This document shows positions 39,301 through 48,090 of a DNA stretch of 64,000 bases, one piece after another; within the stretch, counting starts at the first letter, position 1; each line of letters begins with the position of its first letter. Position numbers and translations under genes: made by a program. Where the stretch lies: NCBI RefSeq assembly GCF_040358255.1, contig NZ_CP132938.1:496001-560000 (forward strand). The letters run 5' to 3'. Below the pieces are notes generated by a model. That model was not told the DNA's origin. It did not search any database and worked only from the letters and a program-made list of their open reading frames with translations. Source of the stretch: Tunturibacter gelidoferens (GTDB lineage: Bacteria; Acidobacteriota; Terriglobia; Terriglobales; Acidobacteriaceae).

Positions 39301-39465
39301 ATTATCCCTTTGAGGGGCTGGCGTGTTTGTCGCGAGCGACTGGGAGTCCGATGAAGCCGATAGGGATGCTGCCTGACTCGCGCCGCAAGGGTGAATCAGG
39401 CAATAAACACTAAAACATAGCCATACTGCTGTGGGAATGGGCGATAGACGGAAAGGAGACTTCAT
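36301..39465 (-). CDS. Large secreted protein of unknown function (1054 residues)
   Basis: A Sec signal peptide (AVWLCFSVYCLIHPCGASQA) is followed by about 1020 residues of mostly helical sequence with no family I recognise. There is a conserved-looking ISWAPPNYTAHHAELQVRTD segment near residue 680. The Ser/Leu-rich helical character suggests tandem helical repeats. The stop codon overlaps the RBS of the VWFA gene, so the two form one transcriptional unit and may act together in the envelope. Function is not inferred. Confidence 0.8.
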   Translation of the reverse strand: MKSPFRLSPIPTAVWLCFSVYCLIHPCGASQAASLSASSDSQSLATNTPAPQRDNVIIPGPLRSFLRMAGISQKASEADVLALLARNIYLRGYQQSTPTEFLILIDRYVSQARELQVLAGASSTIRVAGCDDAGTLVQILGYRLREGCGQKNFTLETANPERAFLTIDSGFPLVELEEALQKGIPFTYSYPASRVPVLFHESDWMGLSQSAKSRSGSLIDALLSDASVARLYWALAKIDDETTLALRNSPGLRKLLPFGSILDFYGSQVCIRSGRVIVPGGESAAGDWKELVGASPESSGDFIAALLAKDSGWLAAYYDTLSRVSRTQQMHLTEAPRLKQLYDVFRKGANGSNAVRGVFPRAPDLLVLFTRIQWESNGDSHVPGNLDVWKEILLQKSDSKTVRSWVKRARNWDRPEQLLETLTALSSIDSNSGPLQIYLTLSELDRVRQPGNHLSAETVRQLADRFSELNNWYLVFAEFPELNEAGITSFMKSTDAIDKISNQTMRGNALGAFQATVGLWQILARQGQIPERELNTSWQKVIEPFTTISSSTQLFDSTQKSLQELLLAAGAKADSSQEELVELLAGPRQVTPDGLREHIALTARINSVLEDQRLVSLDTLFALSDGLKEMAQGKGKSDALLPLAAELREFDLPRPIFTNSEKISWAPPNYTAHHAELQVRTDLTKVIKEQGSHVQLETARGQLTPFLRDTLVGLNYAYYEPPGAQMLHHNPLFVRSHDFLGVSIQSPDRLWSAPMLLGAGSPAGGGAYLVGSLVDLSYALATTEQDFISPENIQALIWKDLVPELLVSATLPRWWSVTPVELHAVTLYQKSGEELLMASAGNAQIRERIIGILSDRLTSQRLERVQQSLFRTEDVAAMLRRMTPAETSYLAAEYGSRFPEEKGSWGPASQQLQELQQQFPVEVSWEHLSRDFGVPHPTLARTNACQLLNVKPFPFFGSYSSRLFGESWESSNLYWARLADEMGYSPVALNSLVPELSRRAISKIFATEPDDWPAILRAIQETGEEFRQGKTAGFPGSNITSTMSGRAGNDANTH

Positions 39466-40373
39466 CGCTGGACACCTTCTAAGAACCGTGAAGACTTATA
39501 GCGCCGACGACAGCGGGTGTGACAACCCAATAAAGGAACGAAGTCTATATGGGTCGAAAACTAAGAACCGGAATTCTACCGCGAACTCGGGTTATTTCAC
39601 AGATACGCAATCTATCGGCTGTTCCCTTCGACGGGTAGGCGTGCCCTAACCGGTTTATGCCTCAACACCTCTGATCAAGAAGATTTACGGCATGCAGTGT
39701 TGGAGGGTACTCTACTACCTCTGTGCCGCCATTTGCCAGCGCAGAACACACAAAATCCTAAAAAACCTTCAGGAGAGGGACTTCGTTCCGCGCATCCCCC
39801 GGTCGCTGGCATCGCGTTCTTTTTCATCGACGTTGGTGGTGCATCACGGAATCCAACAGCCACTGTCGTTTACCGCGACTTATTCCAAGTTCATATGTCA
39901 GTCTGGAGGATAAGCCCGTGCAACGACATGTCCTGGCTCAGAATGGAGCCCCTGAACGTCAAATTAACTAATAAACATTTTATTATGTTATAGATACCTC
40001 GCAAAGCTCACCGTCGTCCGCTCCCAGAATCACCGTAGGAAGCGACGGAGCTTTACCTCAGTATCAAAGACTCTTATCTCTTACTTATGTATTGGGGCTT
40101 GCTCTTTAACCGGTCCTAACCGTTCAAGCAGATTCAGCCGCACATTCTGTGCCTCTTGTTAGGACTACACCGGCATGAGGGAGGAAAAGCCTATCTCATG
40201 TCTGGGAAATTGGATCTTCGGTCTGATTCCCCGCCCGAAATCCAATTCGATCTCGCGCAATCATGGTGCTGCCGACCCTGCGCAGACCACAACCGGCCAC
40301 CCTCGCGACGAACGATTGCAGGCCTGCTTTCCGACCGCGTTCAAGCCAACGTCTTGAAGTCCTTGATAGTCGG
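39466..40373. other. Gene-free stretch upstream of the 1054-residue protein
   Basis: 908 bases. It should contain the promoter of the minus-strand gene at 39465. Short frames on both strands (such as 39697-39993 and 40156-40377) lack RBS, signal peptides or recognisable motifs. It may contain decayed coding sequence, but I could not identify a parent. Confidence 0.35.
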
Positions 40374-42959
40374 CTAGTCACTAACAGACGAGGTCAGAGA
40401 CTTTTCAAGTTGGACCGTAATCTTCTGCTGACTGTCTTGTGAGGAATCGCCCAGTGTTAAATCGTATGCTCCAGCGTCGGCCCGCCAGCTTGAAGACTTG
40501 ACATCGAAGTAACTAAAGCTGCGAGAGTTAAGGCTAAACGAGATGTGCCCTGTCTCGCCCGGTTGCAGAACGATCCGTTCAAAACCTTTTAGTTCTTTTG
40601 CGGGGCGCTCTACCGTGGTTGAAGCCTGACCAACATACAGTTGGGCAACAGTTGCCCCTAAACGACCGCCTGTATTTGTGACATCGCACGTTACAGTAAT
40701 ATGGCCGTCGACCGACGGAGTGCTCTTTAGCTTGCTGAACGAGAAGGTCGTATAGGAGAGCCCGAATCCAAACGGATACTGCGGCTCTACGTGATTGTGC
40801 TCGTATCCACGGTAGCCCACGAAGATACCCTCTCGATAAACGATTTTGTTGGTGCCGGCGTCCGGATAATAGTTGCGATAACTGGGATTATCCGTGATCT
40901 TCTTTTCCCAGCTGATAGGCAAATGACCAGACGGATTATCTTCGCCGAAAAGGAGGCGAGCCGCTGCGGTGCCACCCTCCTCCCCTGCATACCAAGTCTC
41001 GAAGATTCCCTGAACCTTATCTTTCCAGTTTGAAATATCGACACTGCCACCGGAGGTGATGAACACGATTGTCTTCTTTCCGAGGGCGGCAATTTGCTGG
41101 ATAAGCTGCTCCTGGCCGACAGGAAGCTCGAAGGTGCGGTCTCCGCCTTCAGACTCTGATGATGCATTGAAACCCACTGCAAGAATTACCGTATCGGCGT
41201 GCGAAGCCATTTCGAGTGCATCTTTCTCTACGATCGTACTGAGAGGAGCAATGCCGACTCGCATGCCGGAGACAGAACCGAGCTGCTGGGAGAGTTGCTC
41301 CAAAACCACTTTATGCGGCGCCTGGGTGAGGTCCAAAGTTGTTTGGTTGAGGATGTATTTGGGGACTACGGAGCTGTCGAAGACGACCACGTCGTCCACT
41401 AGAAGCCGATACTTCCCATCGGTCTGGACGAAGATTGCGAACTTGCCTGCGTCGGCTGGAGTGTAATAACCGGTCCAACGGCTGCTGGTAGTGGTGCGCA
41501 CGTAGGGAGATGCGCTCCTGTGAGAGGTAAGCGCATTGAGCTCCTGCTCTTCAGGTTCGCGGCGGGTGGAACCGGCGGTGAGCATCGCCGTCTCGGTGGC
41601 GGTGCCAGTGATATCTCCTTCGAGGTTCGCCTTTGCGAAGGTTGTGTGTGTTACCCCTGGGGTTGTGCCCTGCGCATCGGTTGTGAAACGTGTCAAACGT
41701 GACATCTGGTTGACGCTACGGAGGCCGCGAGCGTAGAGAACTTTTGTCTGCGGGCCAACGAAATTGCTGACGCCTACCAGGAGGTTGGTATTGGCAAAGC
41801 TGACTACCTCGCCGCTGCCGCCACCAGTAGTCACGGTCTGGGTTGCCGTGGGTCCGAGAACTGCGATCGTCTTAAGTTGAGTTTTGTTAAGAGGAAGCGC
41901 GTTGTTGTCATTCTTGAGCAGGACTGCGCCTTCAAGCGCCGCCTGCAAAGAGGCCGCACGGCCGTCGAGGTTGTAGCGAGGGATAGTGGTGTCCAACTGT
42001 GGTCTGTCGAGCCAGCCGAAGTCGACTGCCACGCGGAGGATTCGGCGCACCTTCTCATCGATCTCGGCCTGAGTGATGGTGCCATTCTTCAGTAGTGGAA
42101 GTATCTTTTCTTTGGAGAGGTAGACGCCAAAGGGCATCTCAAGATCAAGGCCGCCTTTTACGGCTGCAGCGGTATCGTAGGTTGCGACCCAATCCGACAT
42201 AATGACGCCTGGAAAGTGCCATTGATCCTTTGCGACGGTGATGTTAAGACGCCCGTTTTGCGTCATGTGCTCACCATTGGTGATGTTGTAGGAGTCCATG
42301 ATCGCGCCTACTCTGGCAGTCTTCACGGCGGCCTCAAAGACGGGCATGTAGATCTCACGAAGTGTCCGTTCATCGATGACCGAGTCTGAATCGTGGCGAA
42401 GATACTCGGAGTTGTTACCCAGGTAGTGCTTGACAGTCGCCGAAACTCCCTCTTGCTGGACGCCTTGTATATAGCCGACGGCGATCGCACTTGCCAGGAA
42501 AGGATCCTCGCCGAAGTATTCGAAGTTACGACCATTCATGGGCGCGCGATAAATGTTTACCCCTGGGCCAAGGAGAAAAGCCGCGCCGCGAGAGCGAGAA
42601 TCGCGCCCCAGTTGCTGCCCGATGCGTAGAGCGAGCGCCCTATCCCACGAAGCCGCGAGACCAATGCCTGCGGCATACGCAATGGTGGGCGCGGGAATGT
42701 GCGCACCCACAGGACCGTCCGCCATTTGGAAGTAGGGAATGTTCAACCGCGGAATGGAGTGGGTTCTAAAAGGTGTATCGCCACCGATGAGATCGATCTT
42801 TTCGTCGAGCGTCATGTTGGCAAGGAGATCGTTGACGCGCTTGTCGACAGCTTGTGGATCGCTGCCAACGAATTGTGCAGAGCTGGAAAGACTCGTCAGA
42901 AAGAGAGCGCTGACTGCGATGGCGTGGCATGTGAAGAGCGGGCGGTTGCGCATGAACAT
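40374..42959 (-). CDS. GH3 beta-glucosidase/xylosidase with PA14 domain
   Basis: 861 residues with a signal peptide (ending SLSSSAQ). The GH3 N-domain contains KHYLGNNSEYLRHDSDS and the nucleophile Asp in GVIMSDWVATYDTAAA. The second domain contains VLLKNDNNALPL and NASSESEGGDRTFELP with the probable acid/base Glu. A PA14 insert (SSRWTGYYTPADAGKFAIFV) lies in the second domain and a fibronectin-III-like domain closes the chain. It is secreted or periplasmic and cleaves beta-linked oligosaccharides. It lies downstream of the Oar-like receptor, with a shared CTAG-centred palindrome upstream. Confidence 0.93.
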   Translation of the reverse strand: MFMRNRPLFTCHAIAVSALFLTSLSSSAQFVGSDPQAVDKRVNDLLANMTLDEKIDLIGGDTPFRTHSIPRLNIPYFQMADGPVGAHIPAPTIAYAAGIGLAASWDRALALRIGQQLGRDSRSRGAAFLLGPGVNIYRAPMNGRNFEYFGEDPFLASAIAVGYIQGVQQEGVSATVKHYLGNNSEYLRHDSDSVIDERTLREIYMPVFEAAVKTARVGAIMDSYNITNGEHMTQNGRLNITVAKDQWHFPGVIMSDWVATYDTAAAVKGGLDLEMPFGVYLSKEKILPLLKNGTITQAEIDEKVRRILRVAVDFGWLDRPQLDTTIPRYNLDGRAASLQAALEGAVLLKNDNNALPLNKTQLKTIAVLGPTATQTVTTGGGSGEVVSFANTNLLVGVSNFVGPQTKVLYARGLRSVNQMSRLTRFTTDAQGTTPGVTHTTFAKANLEGDITGTATETAMLTAGSTRREPEEQELNALTSHRSASPYVRTTTSSRWTGYYTPADAGKFAIFVQTDGKYRLLVDDVVVFDSSVVPKYILNQTTLDLTQAPHKVVLEQLSQQLGSVSGMRVGIAPLSTIVEKDALEMASHADTVILAVGFNASSESEGGDRTFELPVGQEQLIQQIAALGKKTIVFITSGGSVDISNWKDKVQGIFETWYAGEEGGTAAARLLFGEDNPSGHLPISWEKKITDNPSYRNYYPDAGTNKIVYREGIFVGYRGYEHNHVEPQYPFGFGLSYTTFSFSKLKSTPSVDGHITVTCDVTNTGGRLGATVAQLYVGQASTTVERPAKELKGFERIVLQPGETGHISFSLNSRSFSYFDVKSSSWRADAGAYDLTLGDSSQDSQQKITVQLEKSLTSSVSD

Positions 42960-43021
42960 TTCGAGGAGCTCCGGCCTGAGTGAATTGGATTCCGGTAGAA
43001 ACTTTTACATTTCTAGAGGAT

Positions 43022-43043
43022 GGAAATAACTAGTTTTATTTCC
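43022..43043. promoter_or_regulatory. Imperfect palindrome with AACTAGTT core upstream of GH3 gene
   Basis: GGAAAT...ATTTCC arms surround the core AACTAGTT (43028-43035), 63 bases upstream of the GH3 start. The core matches the perfect GAAACTAGTTTC site at 46656-46667, upstream of the TonB receptor gene. Confidence 0.4.
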
Positions 43044-43170
43044 CCTGAGAAGTATATCTATAGACGCTTCACGGGAGTTCCGCTGCTGCGGACCACGCGG
43101 TAACGGTTCAGGATTGCCGTCCTGCCTCCCCTACATTCGGAGAGTATGCGAGAGATCTATCGTTGTTGTG

Positions 43171-46100
43171 TTAGAAGATGACCTTGAGCGCGAGTTGGAT
43201 CTGACGACTAGTGGAGGCTGCGGTCACAACTCCGGCTGTAGGGCTCTGAACGACGGCTGTGGTCTGGTTGGCGACTGTGCCCTGTGTGGGCCCGCTTGTG
43301 TAAACAACCTCGTTGGGCGTCTGCAGGTTGGTGTGGTTGAGCACGTTGAAGAATTCGGCGCGAAACTGGAGACGGGTTTTCTCGGTCAGTACGGTCGACT
43401 TGAGCAGAGAAAGATCCCAGTCGGCGTACCCGGGACCGGTAAGGGTGTCTCGACCGAGGTTGCCTATGGTGCCGTATGCGGGGGGGGTGAAAGCTGCGGG
43501 TGAGAAGAATTGGCCGACGCGGGTGGCTGTGCTGCCGCGAGTATAGATGTTTCCCCGGAAGCCGGGATTGACGTTTGGGCGGACTGGGTTGCGAGTGTCG
43601 CCAGAGCCGGTAGGGTTATAACCCAGTTGCGGGCTGAAGGGAAATCCGGTTTGGAGTGTTGCGATGGTGCTGAGACTCCATCCAGATGCCGCGTGGTTGA
43701 TCAACGGCGGTACAGTGGATAAGAGAAAGTGGCCACGACCAACGGGTAGCTCGTATGTCGCGTTGAAGGTAGCGAGGTGGCGAATATCAGTCGCCGCGGG
43801 GCCGTAATCCAGCGAAGGATTCCCCGGATAAGAAACAAACGCCGGAGTGTTGGCCGAGACGCTCGTATTCCAGGCAGAGCCGTCGTCGAGATTTTTGGCG
43901 AAGGTGTAGTTGGCTCGAAGTTGCAAGCCGTGTGCCAGGTTGCGGCGAAGGTCAACCTCGAGTGCGTTGTAGTTGCTGGAGCCGCCGGAGGTCCATGACG
44001 TGGTGTTGGCTACCAGAGGGTTCGCTTTGACCGTCGTAGGATAGTAGATCGTTCCGGTCGAAGTACCTGGAGGGCATCTTGAGTTCGGAGAGCAGATGAT
44101 GGAACCGGGTTCGTTTTGATCCTCCGAAAGGATCTGGTGATAACCATGAGAGCCTACATAGCCAACCGTAATTGAGGTCGTTTGATCGAGCTGCTGTTCG
44201 ATGCTGAGTGCGTAAGAGACAACGCCCGGAGTCGAGATATCGGCTTGGACGTTAGAGGGAGAGATGAGCCCTGGCGGACCGCTAATTGGACTTGCGATAG
44301 GAACGTTGGAATAGGAGAGAGTTGTGTTGTAAGGTGCGGCCTGATCAAGGCGATAGTCGAGGTTGTCGAGAAGAGAGTGATGAAGGCCAACGCTGGACCG
44401 AAGCGAAGTTTTGCCATCGCCGAAGACATTCCAGGCAATGCCGATGCGTGGTTCGGGGAGAATCTTCGCGCGGTTGTTCGACAGAGCGGAGGTTCCTGTC
44501 GTTGGAGTTGTATCGATGACACCGTTCTTAAACCCATACTGCGAGGCACGGCCGTGGGCTTCGTTCCAGCCATTGGTGGATTCGAAACGAATCCCGCCGC
44601 GAATCTCGAACGCTGGAGTAAGTTGCCAGGTATCTTCGAAGTAAACGGCGCTCATGAAACTCCGCCAATTTAGCGGCGTGGGATTGGGCACGACGGTGAA
44701 GGTCTTGACAGTTCCTTGCAGGAAGGTGGTGAGTGAAGCGAAGGAGGCTTGGCCGTACTGGTTCTGGGCGAGATTATCGTTCGACTGAAGCGACTGAAGC
44801 CACACTCCGGCCTCAACCTGGTGACGCGAGCGGGAATAGAAGACGTGGTCGTCGAAGGTGTAGAGGTTGCGCGCCGTAGCATTGTTCGATCCAACGTTGG
44901 CACCGGCGCCGGTGATCTGCGACGAGCCATTGGAGGCGGTCGAACCCGCGATCACAATAGCTCCGGTCGGCTTGCCCGCAAGAAAGCCCGGAGTTTCACT
45001 CTGGATTGAAGTGGGAATACTGCCGAGGAAGAAAAAGCTGGCGCGAGAGTAGCCAACGCGGGCCGTGTTTAGCAGGCGAGCGGAGAAGACGTGCTGCTCC
45101 TGGATGCTGGCAACTTGTTCGCGAAGCGATTCGTTGATGAGCGAGAAGGGGTTTTGCGTGGGTGTGTTGGCGGTGGAATCATCCGCGGTGTAGACGCCAA
45201 AGAGGAGATCGCGCGAGGTAAGGTTGGCATCGAAACGCGCGGTGCCGAAGTCCTCGCGGATGTGTTGAGTGGGACTCGAGAAGGCTTCACCGATCCCGGT
45301 CGGATTGCCTTTGGCGTCGAGGAGCTCCGGACCGTTTTGTGCAGGCCAGAGATTAAGCAGAGGTCTAACTCCGTTCGCGACACCATAGTTTTTGCGAGGT
45401 CCGGCGGGATTAGCCGGATCGGGAAGCAGGCCCTGTCGAGCTTGAGTGTCAGGGACGAGCGTGACGTTGGTGATTCCGAGGTTCTGTCTATAGCCTTCGT
45501 AGTTGCCAAAGAGAAAGAGCCGATTGGTGCGAATGGGGCCGCCAAGAGAGGCACCGTAGTTGTTGCGCTGAAAGTTCGGAATGTGAGCCTGGTCGAAATA
45601 GTTGCGTGCATCGAAGAAAGAGTTACGAAGAAACTCGTAAGCCGAGCCGTGGACGTTATTGGTGCCCGAGGCCGTTACGATGGAGATCTGTGCCCCCTGA
45701 CGTTTTCCATAACTTGCCGAGTACGTGTCACTGACGACATTGAACTCGCGTACCGCATCGACGCCGAGAAGCTGGCCGCTAGTTCCGCCCGGAGTGACGT
45801 TGATCAGAGACGCGCCGGTGTATTCGACGCCGTTGAGCAGGTAGAGGTTGTCTTGCGGGCGTCGACCAGAGATCGCAAACATACTACCCACAGAGGAGTT
45901 GGAGGTTCCCACCGATCCACTGCGCTGTGCTGTGTAGTTTACTGCCGCAGGATTGAGTGTGATGAGTTGATCGTAAGATCGACCATTGAGCGGGAGGTCT
46001 TTGATTTGACGCTCGTTGACGAGTCCGGAGATCTGTTGGGTGGAAAGATTGATAGACGAGGGAACGTCCGTAACCGTGATCTGCTCTGTAACGTTACCCG

Positions 46101-46422
46101 GATGCACTGTGAGATCGATACGCTTGGCTTGACCTACAGTGAGAGAAATCCCTGCGCGGGTCTGCGGAGCGAAGCCCTCGCGCACGACCGATATCGCGTA
46201 AACACCAACGGGAATCGAAGGTGCAGCATATGCTCCGGCTGCGTCGGAGATGAGGTGGCGCTCACCGCCGGTCTCTTGATTGCGAATCGTGATCTGGGCG
46301 TCAGGAACGACTGCTCCGGCGGGATCTGTGACAATACCGCTGATGGTCCCACCCACAATCTGGGCGTTGGCAGCGGTTGCGAGAAGCAGTGACACGGAGA
46401 GAAAAACAGATCGATGGAACAT
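43171..46422 (-). CDS. Oar-like TonB-dependent receptor with carboxypeptidase-regulatory domain
   Basis: 1083 residues from ATG 46422, which has GGAGG 9 bases upstream. A signal peptide precedes the N-terminal beta-sandwich (GGTISGIVTDPAGAVVPDAQ). The plug-like region contains LPLNGRSYDQLITLNP and ISGRRPQDNLYLLNGVEYTG, the barrel has LFLFGNYEGYRQN, and the last residues KVIF fit an outer-membrane terminal strand (aromatic C-terminus). Such proteins are expanded in Acidobacteria and probably import plant polysaccharide fragments. It is paired with the GH3 enzyme. Confidence 0.93.
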   Translation of the reverse strand: MFHRSVFLSVSLLLATAANAQIVGGTISGIVTDPAGAVVPDAQITIRNQETGGERHLISDAAGAYAAPSIPVGVYAISVVREGFAPQTRAGISLTVGQAKRIDLTVHPGNVTEQITVTDVPSSINLSTQQISGLVNERQIKDLPLNGRSYDQLITLNPAAVNYTAQRSGSVGTSNSSVGSMFAISGRRPQDNLYLLNGVEYTGASLINVTPGGTSGQLLGVDAVREFNVVSDTYSASYGKRQGAQISIVTASGTNNVHGSAYEFLRNSFFDARNYFDQAHIPNFQRNNYGASLGGPIRTNRLFLFGNYEGYRQNLGITNVTLVPDTQARQGLLPDPANPAGPRKNYGVANGVRPLLNLWPAQNGPELLDAKGNPTGIGEAFSSPTQHIREDFGTARFDANLTSRDLLFGVYTADDSTANTPTQNPFSLINESLREQVASIQEQHVFSARLLNTARVGYSRASFFFLGSIPTSIQSETPGFLAGKPTGAIVIAGSTASNGSSQITGAGANVGSNNATARNLYTFDDHVFYSRSRHQVEAGVWLQSLQSNDNLAQNQYGQASFASLTTFLQGTVKTFTVVPNPTPLNWRSFMSAVYFEDTWQLTPAFEIRGGIRFESTNGWNEAHGRASQYGFKNGVIDTTPTTGTSALSNNRAKILPEPRIGIAWNVFGDGKTSLRSSVGLHHSLLDNLDYRLDQAAPYNTTLSYSNVPIASPISGPPGLISPSNVQADISTPGVVSYALSIEQQLDQTTSITVGYVGSHGYHQILSEDQNEPGSIICSPNSRCPPGTSTGTIYYPTTVKANPLVANTTSWTSGGSSNYNALEVDLRRNLAHGLQLRANYTFAKNLDDGSAWNTSVSANTPAFVSYPGNPSLDYGPAATDIRHLATFNATYELPVGRGHFLLSTVPPLINHAASGWSLSTIATLQTGFPFSPQLGYNPTGSGDTRNPVRPNVNPGFRGNIYTRGSTATRVGQFFSPAAFTPPAYGTIGNLGRDTLTGPGYADWDLSLLKSTVLTEKTRLQFRAEFFNVLNHTNLQTPNEVVYTSGPTQGTVANQTTAVVQSPTAGVVTAASTSRQIQLALKVIF

Positions 46423-46784
46423 CGAGGGTACCTCCAAGTGCTTAGAACAAGACACGCATGTAGATGGGAAGAGATTGCTTTACGAATTCTCGAAGAGGGC
46501 GGGAGACTATTGGCAACAACAGTTCGGCATTGTTTCCGGGGAGGAAACTACGATGCGGATCTGCCGGAACTTCCTTGAAATTCTTGAATACATTGAATTA
46601 CCGAAAAGCCAAGGCCCGCTTTTGGCACAGGTTGCTGTGAGTTTTTTTGTTTTGGGAAACTAGTTTCGCGTAGGCGAGAGGCGCAGACCTGCTTCACAAC
46701 AACGACAACCAGTAACGGCGTAGTGGAAGGTCAGAGCCATAAACCGAATAGTAGCATAGGGCTTTTAGCCGAGTCGCGCTGTCT
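46423..46784. other. Upstream region of the Oar-like receptor
   Basis: 362 bases with the receptor promoter and the perfect palindrome at 46656-46667. No gene is supported. It ends at the insertion point of the transposon. Confidence 0.4.
46656..46667. promoter_or_regulatory. Perfect palindrome GAAACTAGTTTC
   Basis: A 12-bp perfect palindrome with a T-rich flank, 234 bases upstream of the receptor start. Nearly the same site, including flank (TTTTTGGGAACTAGTTTCG on the minus strand), occurs at 56914-56934, and a related one lies upstream of the GH3 gene. A shared transcription factor is inferred. Confidence 0.5.
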
Positions 46785-46792
46785 CGCTTTGG

Positions 46793-46823
46793 GGTAGTGG
46801 GCAAGTTTGAATCCACAGGTTAT
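46793..46823. repeat. Left terminal inverted repeat of the transposon
   Basis: 31 bp, perfectly inverted at 48942-48972. It contains GGTAGTGG at the outer end and CACAGGTTAT at the inner end. Confidence 0.93.
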
Positions 46824-46857
46824 TGCATACGTTAGGCCTCTCAAGCATCATTGATGG

Positions 46858-47076
46858 ATGGCAAAAAGAGTGAGCACGGATATAAATCTCATCGCATCTC
46901 GGATAGTGAATGAAGCGACCGGGACAAAGCCAGAACGCCGTCACCCTGCTGCCGTCGCTTCTGGTCGCTTGGGAGGACTGAAGGGTGGCACCGCTAGAGC
47001 TAAGAAGCTTACGCCTGAGCAGAGGAGCGAAATAGCAAAAAAGGCTGCCAACAAACGATGGGGAACAGCTCAGTAA
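46858..47076 (+). CDS. Transposon passenger: small basic KGG/RW-type protein
   Basis: 72 residues, Lys/Arg/Ala-rich. The text AAVASGRLGGLKGGTARAKK then LTPEQRSEIAKKAANKRWG follows a widespread small-protein pattern (GRLGGLKGG...IAKKAAxxRW), often labelled histone-H1-like and of unknown role. It starts 35 bases inside the left inverted repeat and is followed by a hairpin at 47093-47124. DNA binding is plausible from composition but unproven. Confidence 0.75.
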   Translation: MAKRVSTDINLIASRIVNEATGTKPERRHPAAVASGRLGGLKGGTARAKKLTPEQRSEIAKKAANKRWGTAQ

Positions 47077-47092
47077 GGGCGTAAAATGGTAC

Positions 47093-47124
47093 CCAGCGGG
47101 GGAGTTTACCTCTTAGCCCGCTGG
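47093..47124 (+). terminator. Hairpin after the KGG-type passenger gene
   Basis: CCAGCGGG pairs with CCCGCTGG across a 16-base loop and is followed by GGTATTT. The long loop and weak T-tract make it a modest terminator. Confidence 0.5.
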
Positions 47125-47265
47125 GGTATTTACAAATAGGGGTTTTCACCCTATGGTGGTATTTCAATCGTAATGATCACACCGCAGATGCGGATGGTGA
47201 TTACGAACCGATGGCGAGAACTTTTCCGGATTGACACTGGGGTTCTCTCCTTTCTGTAGGATTCG

Positions 47266-47293
47266 CCCGACTCTGATCAGTCGGGCGTTTCCG
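47266..47293. terminator. Terminator-like hairpin between convergent passenger genes
   Basis: CGCCCGAC-TCTGATCA-GTCGGGCG, followed by TTTCC on the plus strand. It lies between the 46858 gene and the stop of the minus-strand wHTH gene and may serve either. Confidence 0.65.
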
Positions 47294-47308
47294 TCTTCCG
47301 ACGAAATT

Positions 47309-47857
47309 CTAGGTAGCATCGCCCTCATCCTCTTGCTCTTCGGGTAAGGCGACTGCTTGTGCTTTCTTAGCGTCTCCAGCTGCCTTGTCAGACCTCTTGA
47401 TCATGGCGCTGTCATACCAGCTCAACAGCCCGAACGCGCCATTAGGAAGACGGTGGAACATAGACGTGTTTTTGGAGAGCGAGATGGAAAGCATTCGAAG
47501 GTAATCTTTCTCCTTCCAATTCGTACTCTTGAAGTCGAATGCTCCTTTTTTCAGCGCTGTGAGAATTTCGTCCGGCGTTCGCGCGTCGCGTTGACTGCTC
47601 ATCTCTAGGTATTCCCGTGCTGCCGTAGCCAAGGGCTTACCGTAAAACTGTGAAGAACGGATTGTGGACGAATGAACACTATTGGACTCGTCGGCGTAGA
47701 GGGCTTCCTGTCCCATACGTCGCAGCAAACCGTTGATCATTCGCTTCGTGTCGTCAACCTCAGCAAGCTGCTTTTGCAGTTCCTCCTGCAAGGCTTCGAC
47801 TGCGGCGCTCAGTTTGTCGCTCATTTCAATCTCCTTGTTACTCTCTAAGTCTTGCAT
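47309..47857 (-). CDS. Transposon passenger: HARE-HTH-like winged-helix protein
   Basis: 182 residues. A heptad-rich coiled coil (VEALQEELQKQLAEVDDTKR) is followed by a winged-helix-like domain: KPLATAAREYLEMSSQRDAR, TPDEILTALKKGAFDF, LSISLSKNTSMFHRLPNGAF then GLLSWY. The last part is close to the HARE-HTH/HB1 pattern (KN...F..v..G.fgL..WY). The C-terminus is acidic (PEEQEDEGDAT). HARE-HTH proteins are linked to DNA-modification-related binding; a role in element regulation or DNA-end recognition is conjecture. GGAG is upstream of an internal ATG at 47824, a possible start. Confidence 0.7.
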   Translation of the reverse strand: MQDLESNKEIEMSDKLSAAVEALQEELQKQLAEVDDTKRMINGLLRRMGQEALYADESNSVHSSTIRSSQFYGKPLATAAREYLEMSSQRDARTPDEILTALKKGAFDFKSTNWKEKDYLRMLSISLSKNTSMFHRLPNGAFGLLSWYDSAMIKRSDKAAGDAKKAQAVALPEEQEDEGDAT

Positions 47858-48054
47858 TAAAAAGCTGAAGTCGCCATGTTAATCGAAAAATACCCGTGCA
47901 AATACTCACGCCATAAGTTACACATGGGGTAGTCGTCGGGGACGTTCCGTGATACTTGGAAAAACATGCTGATAAAAGGTTTGTTTTTAATAGTTTGTGT
48001 TGACGCATGTGTTAATTAGATATCCACGCCATTATCCTATGTAATGTTTCTGTC

Positions 48055-48083
48055 TTGACAATGCGAATTCGCTCAAGCATAAT
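48055..48083 (+). promoter_or_regulatory. Consensus sigma-70 promoter of the transposase
   Basis: Perfect TTGACA (48055-48060), a 17-base spacer and CATAAT (48078-48083). The expected start of transcription (about 48090) coincides with ATG 48091, which would make the mRNA leaderless. Confidence 0.7.
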
Positions 48084-48090
48084 TATGAGT

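Noticed and set aside
40156..40377. 73-residue plus-strand open frame downstream of the GH3 gene
   Set aside because: No RBS, signal, or motif, and the stop overlaps the GH3 3' end.
45091..46392. 433-residue open frame antisense to the Oar-like receptor
   Set aside because: Covered by the receptor gene, which has clear family motifs; no independent evidence.
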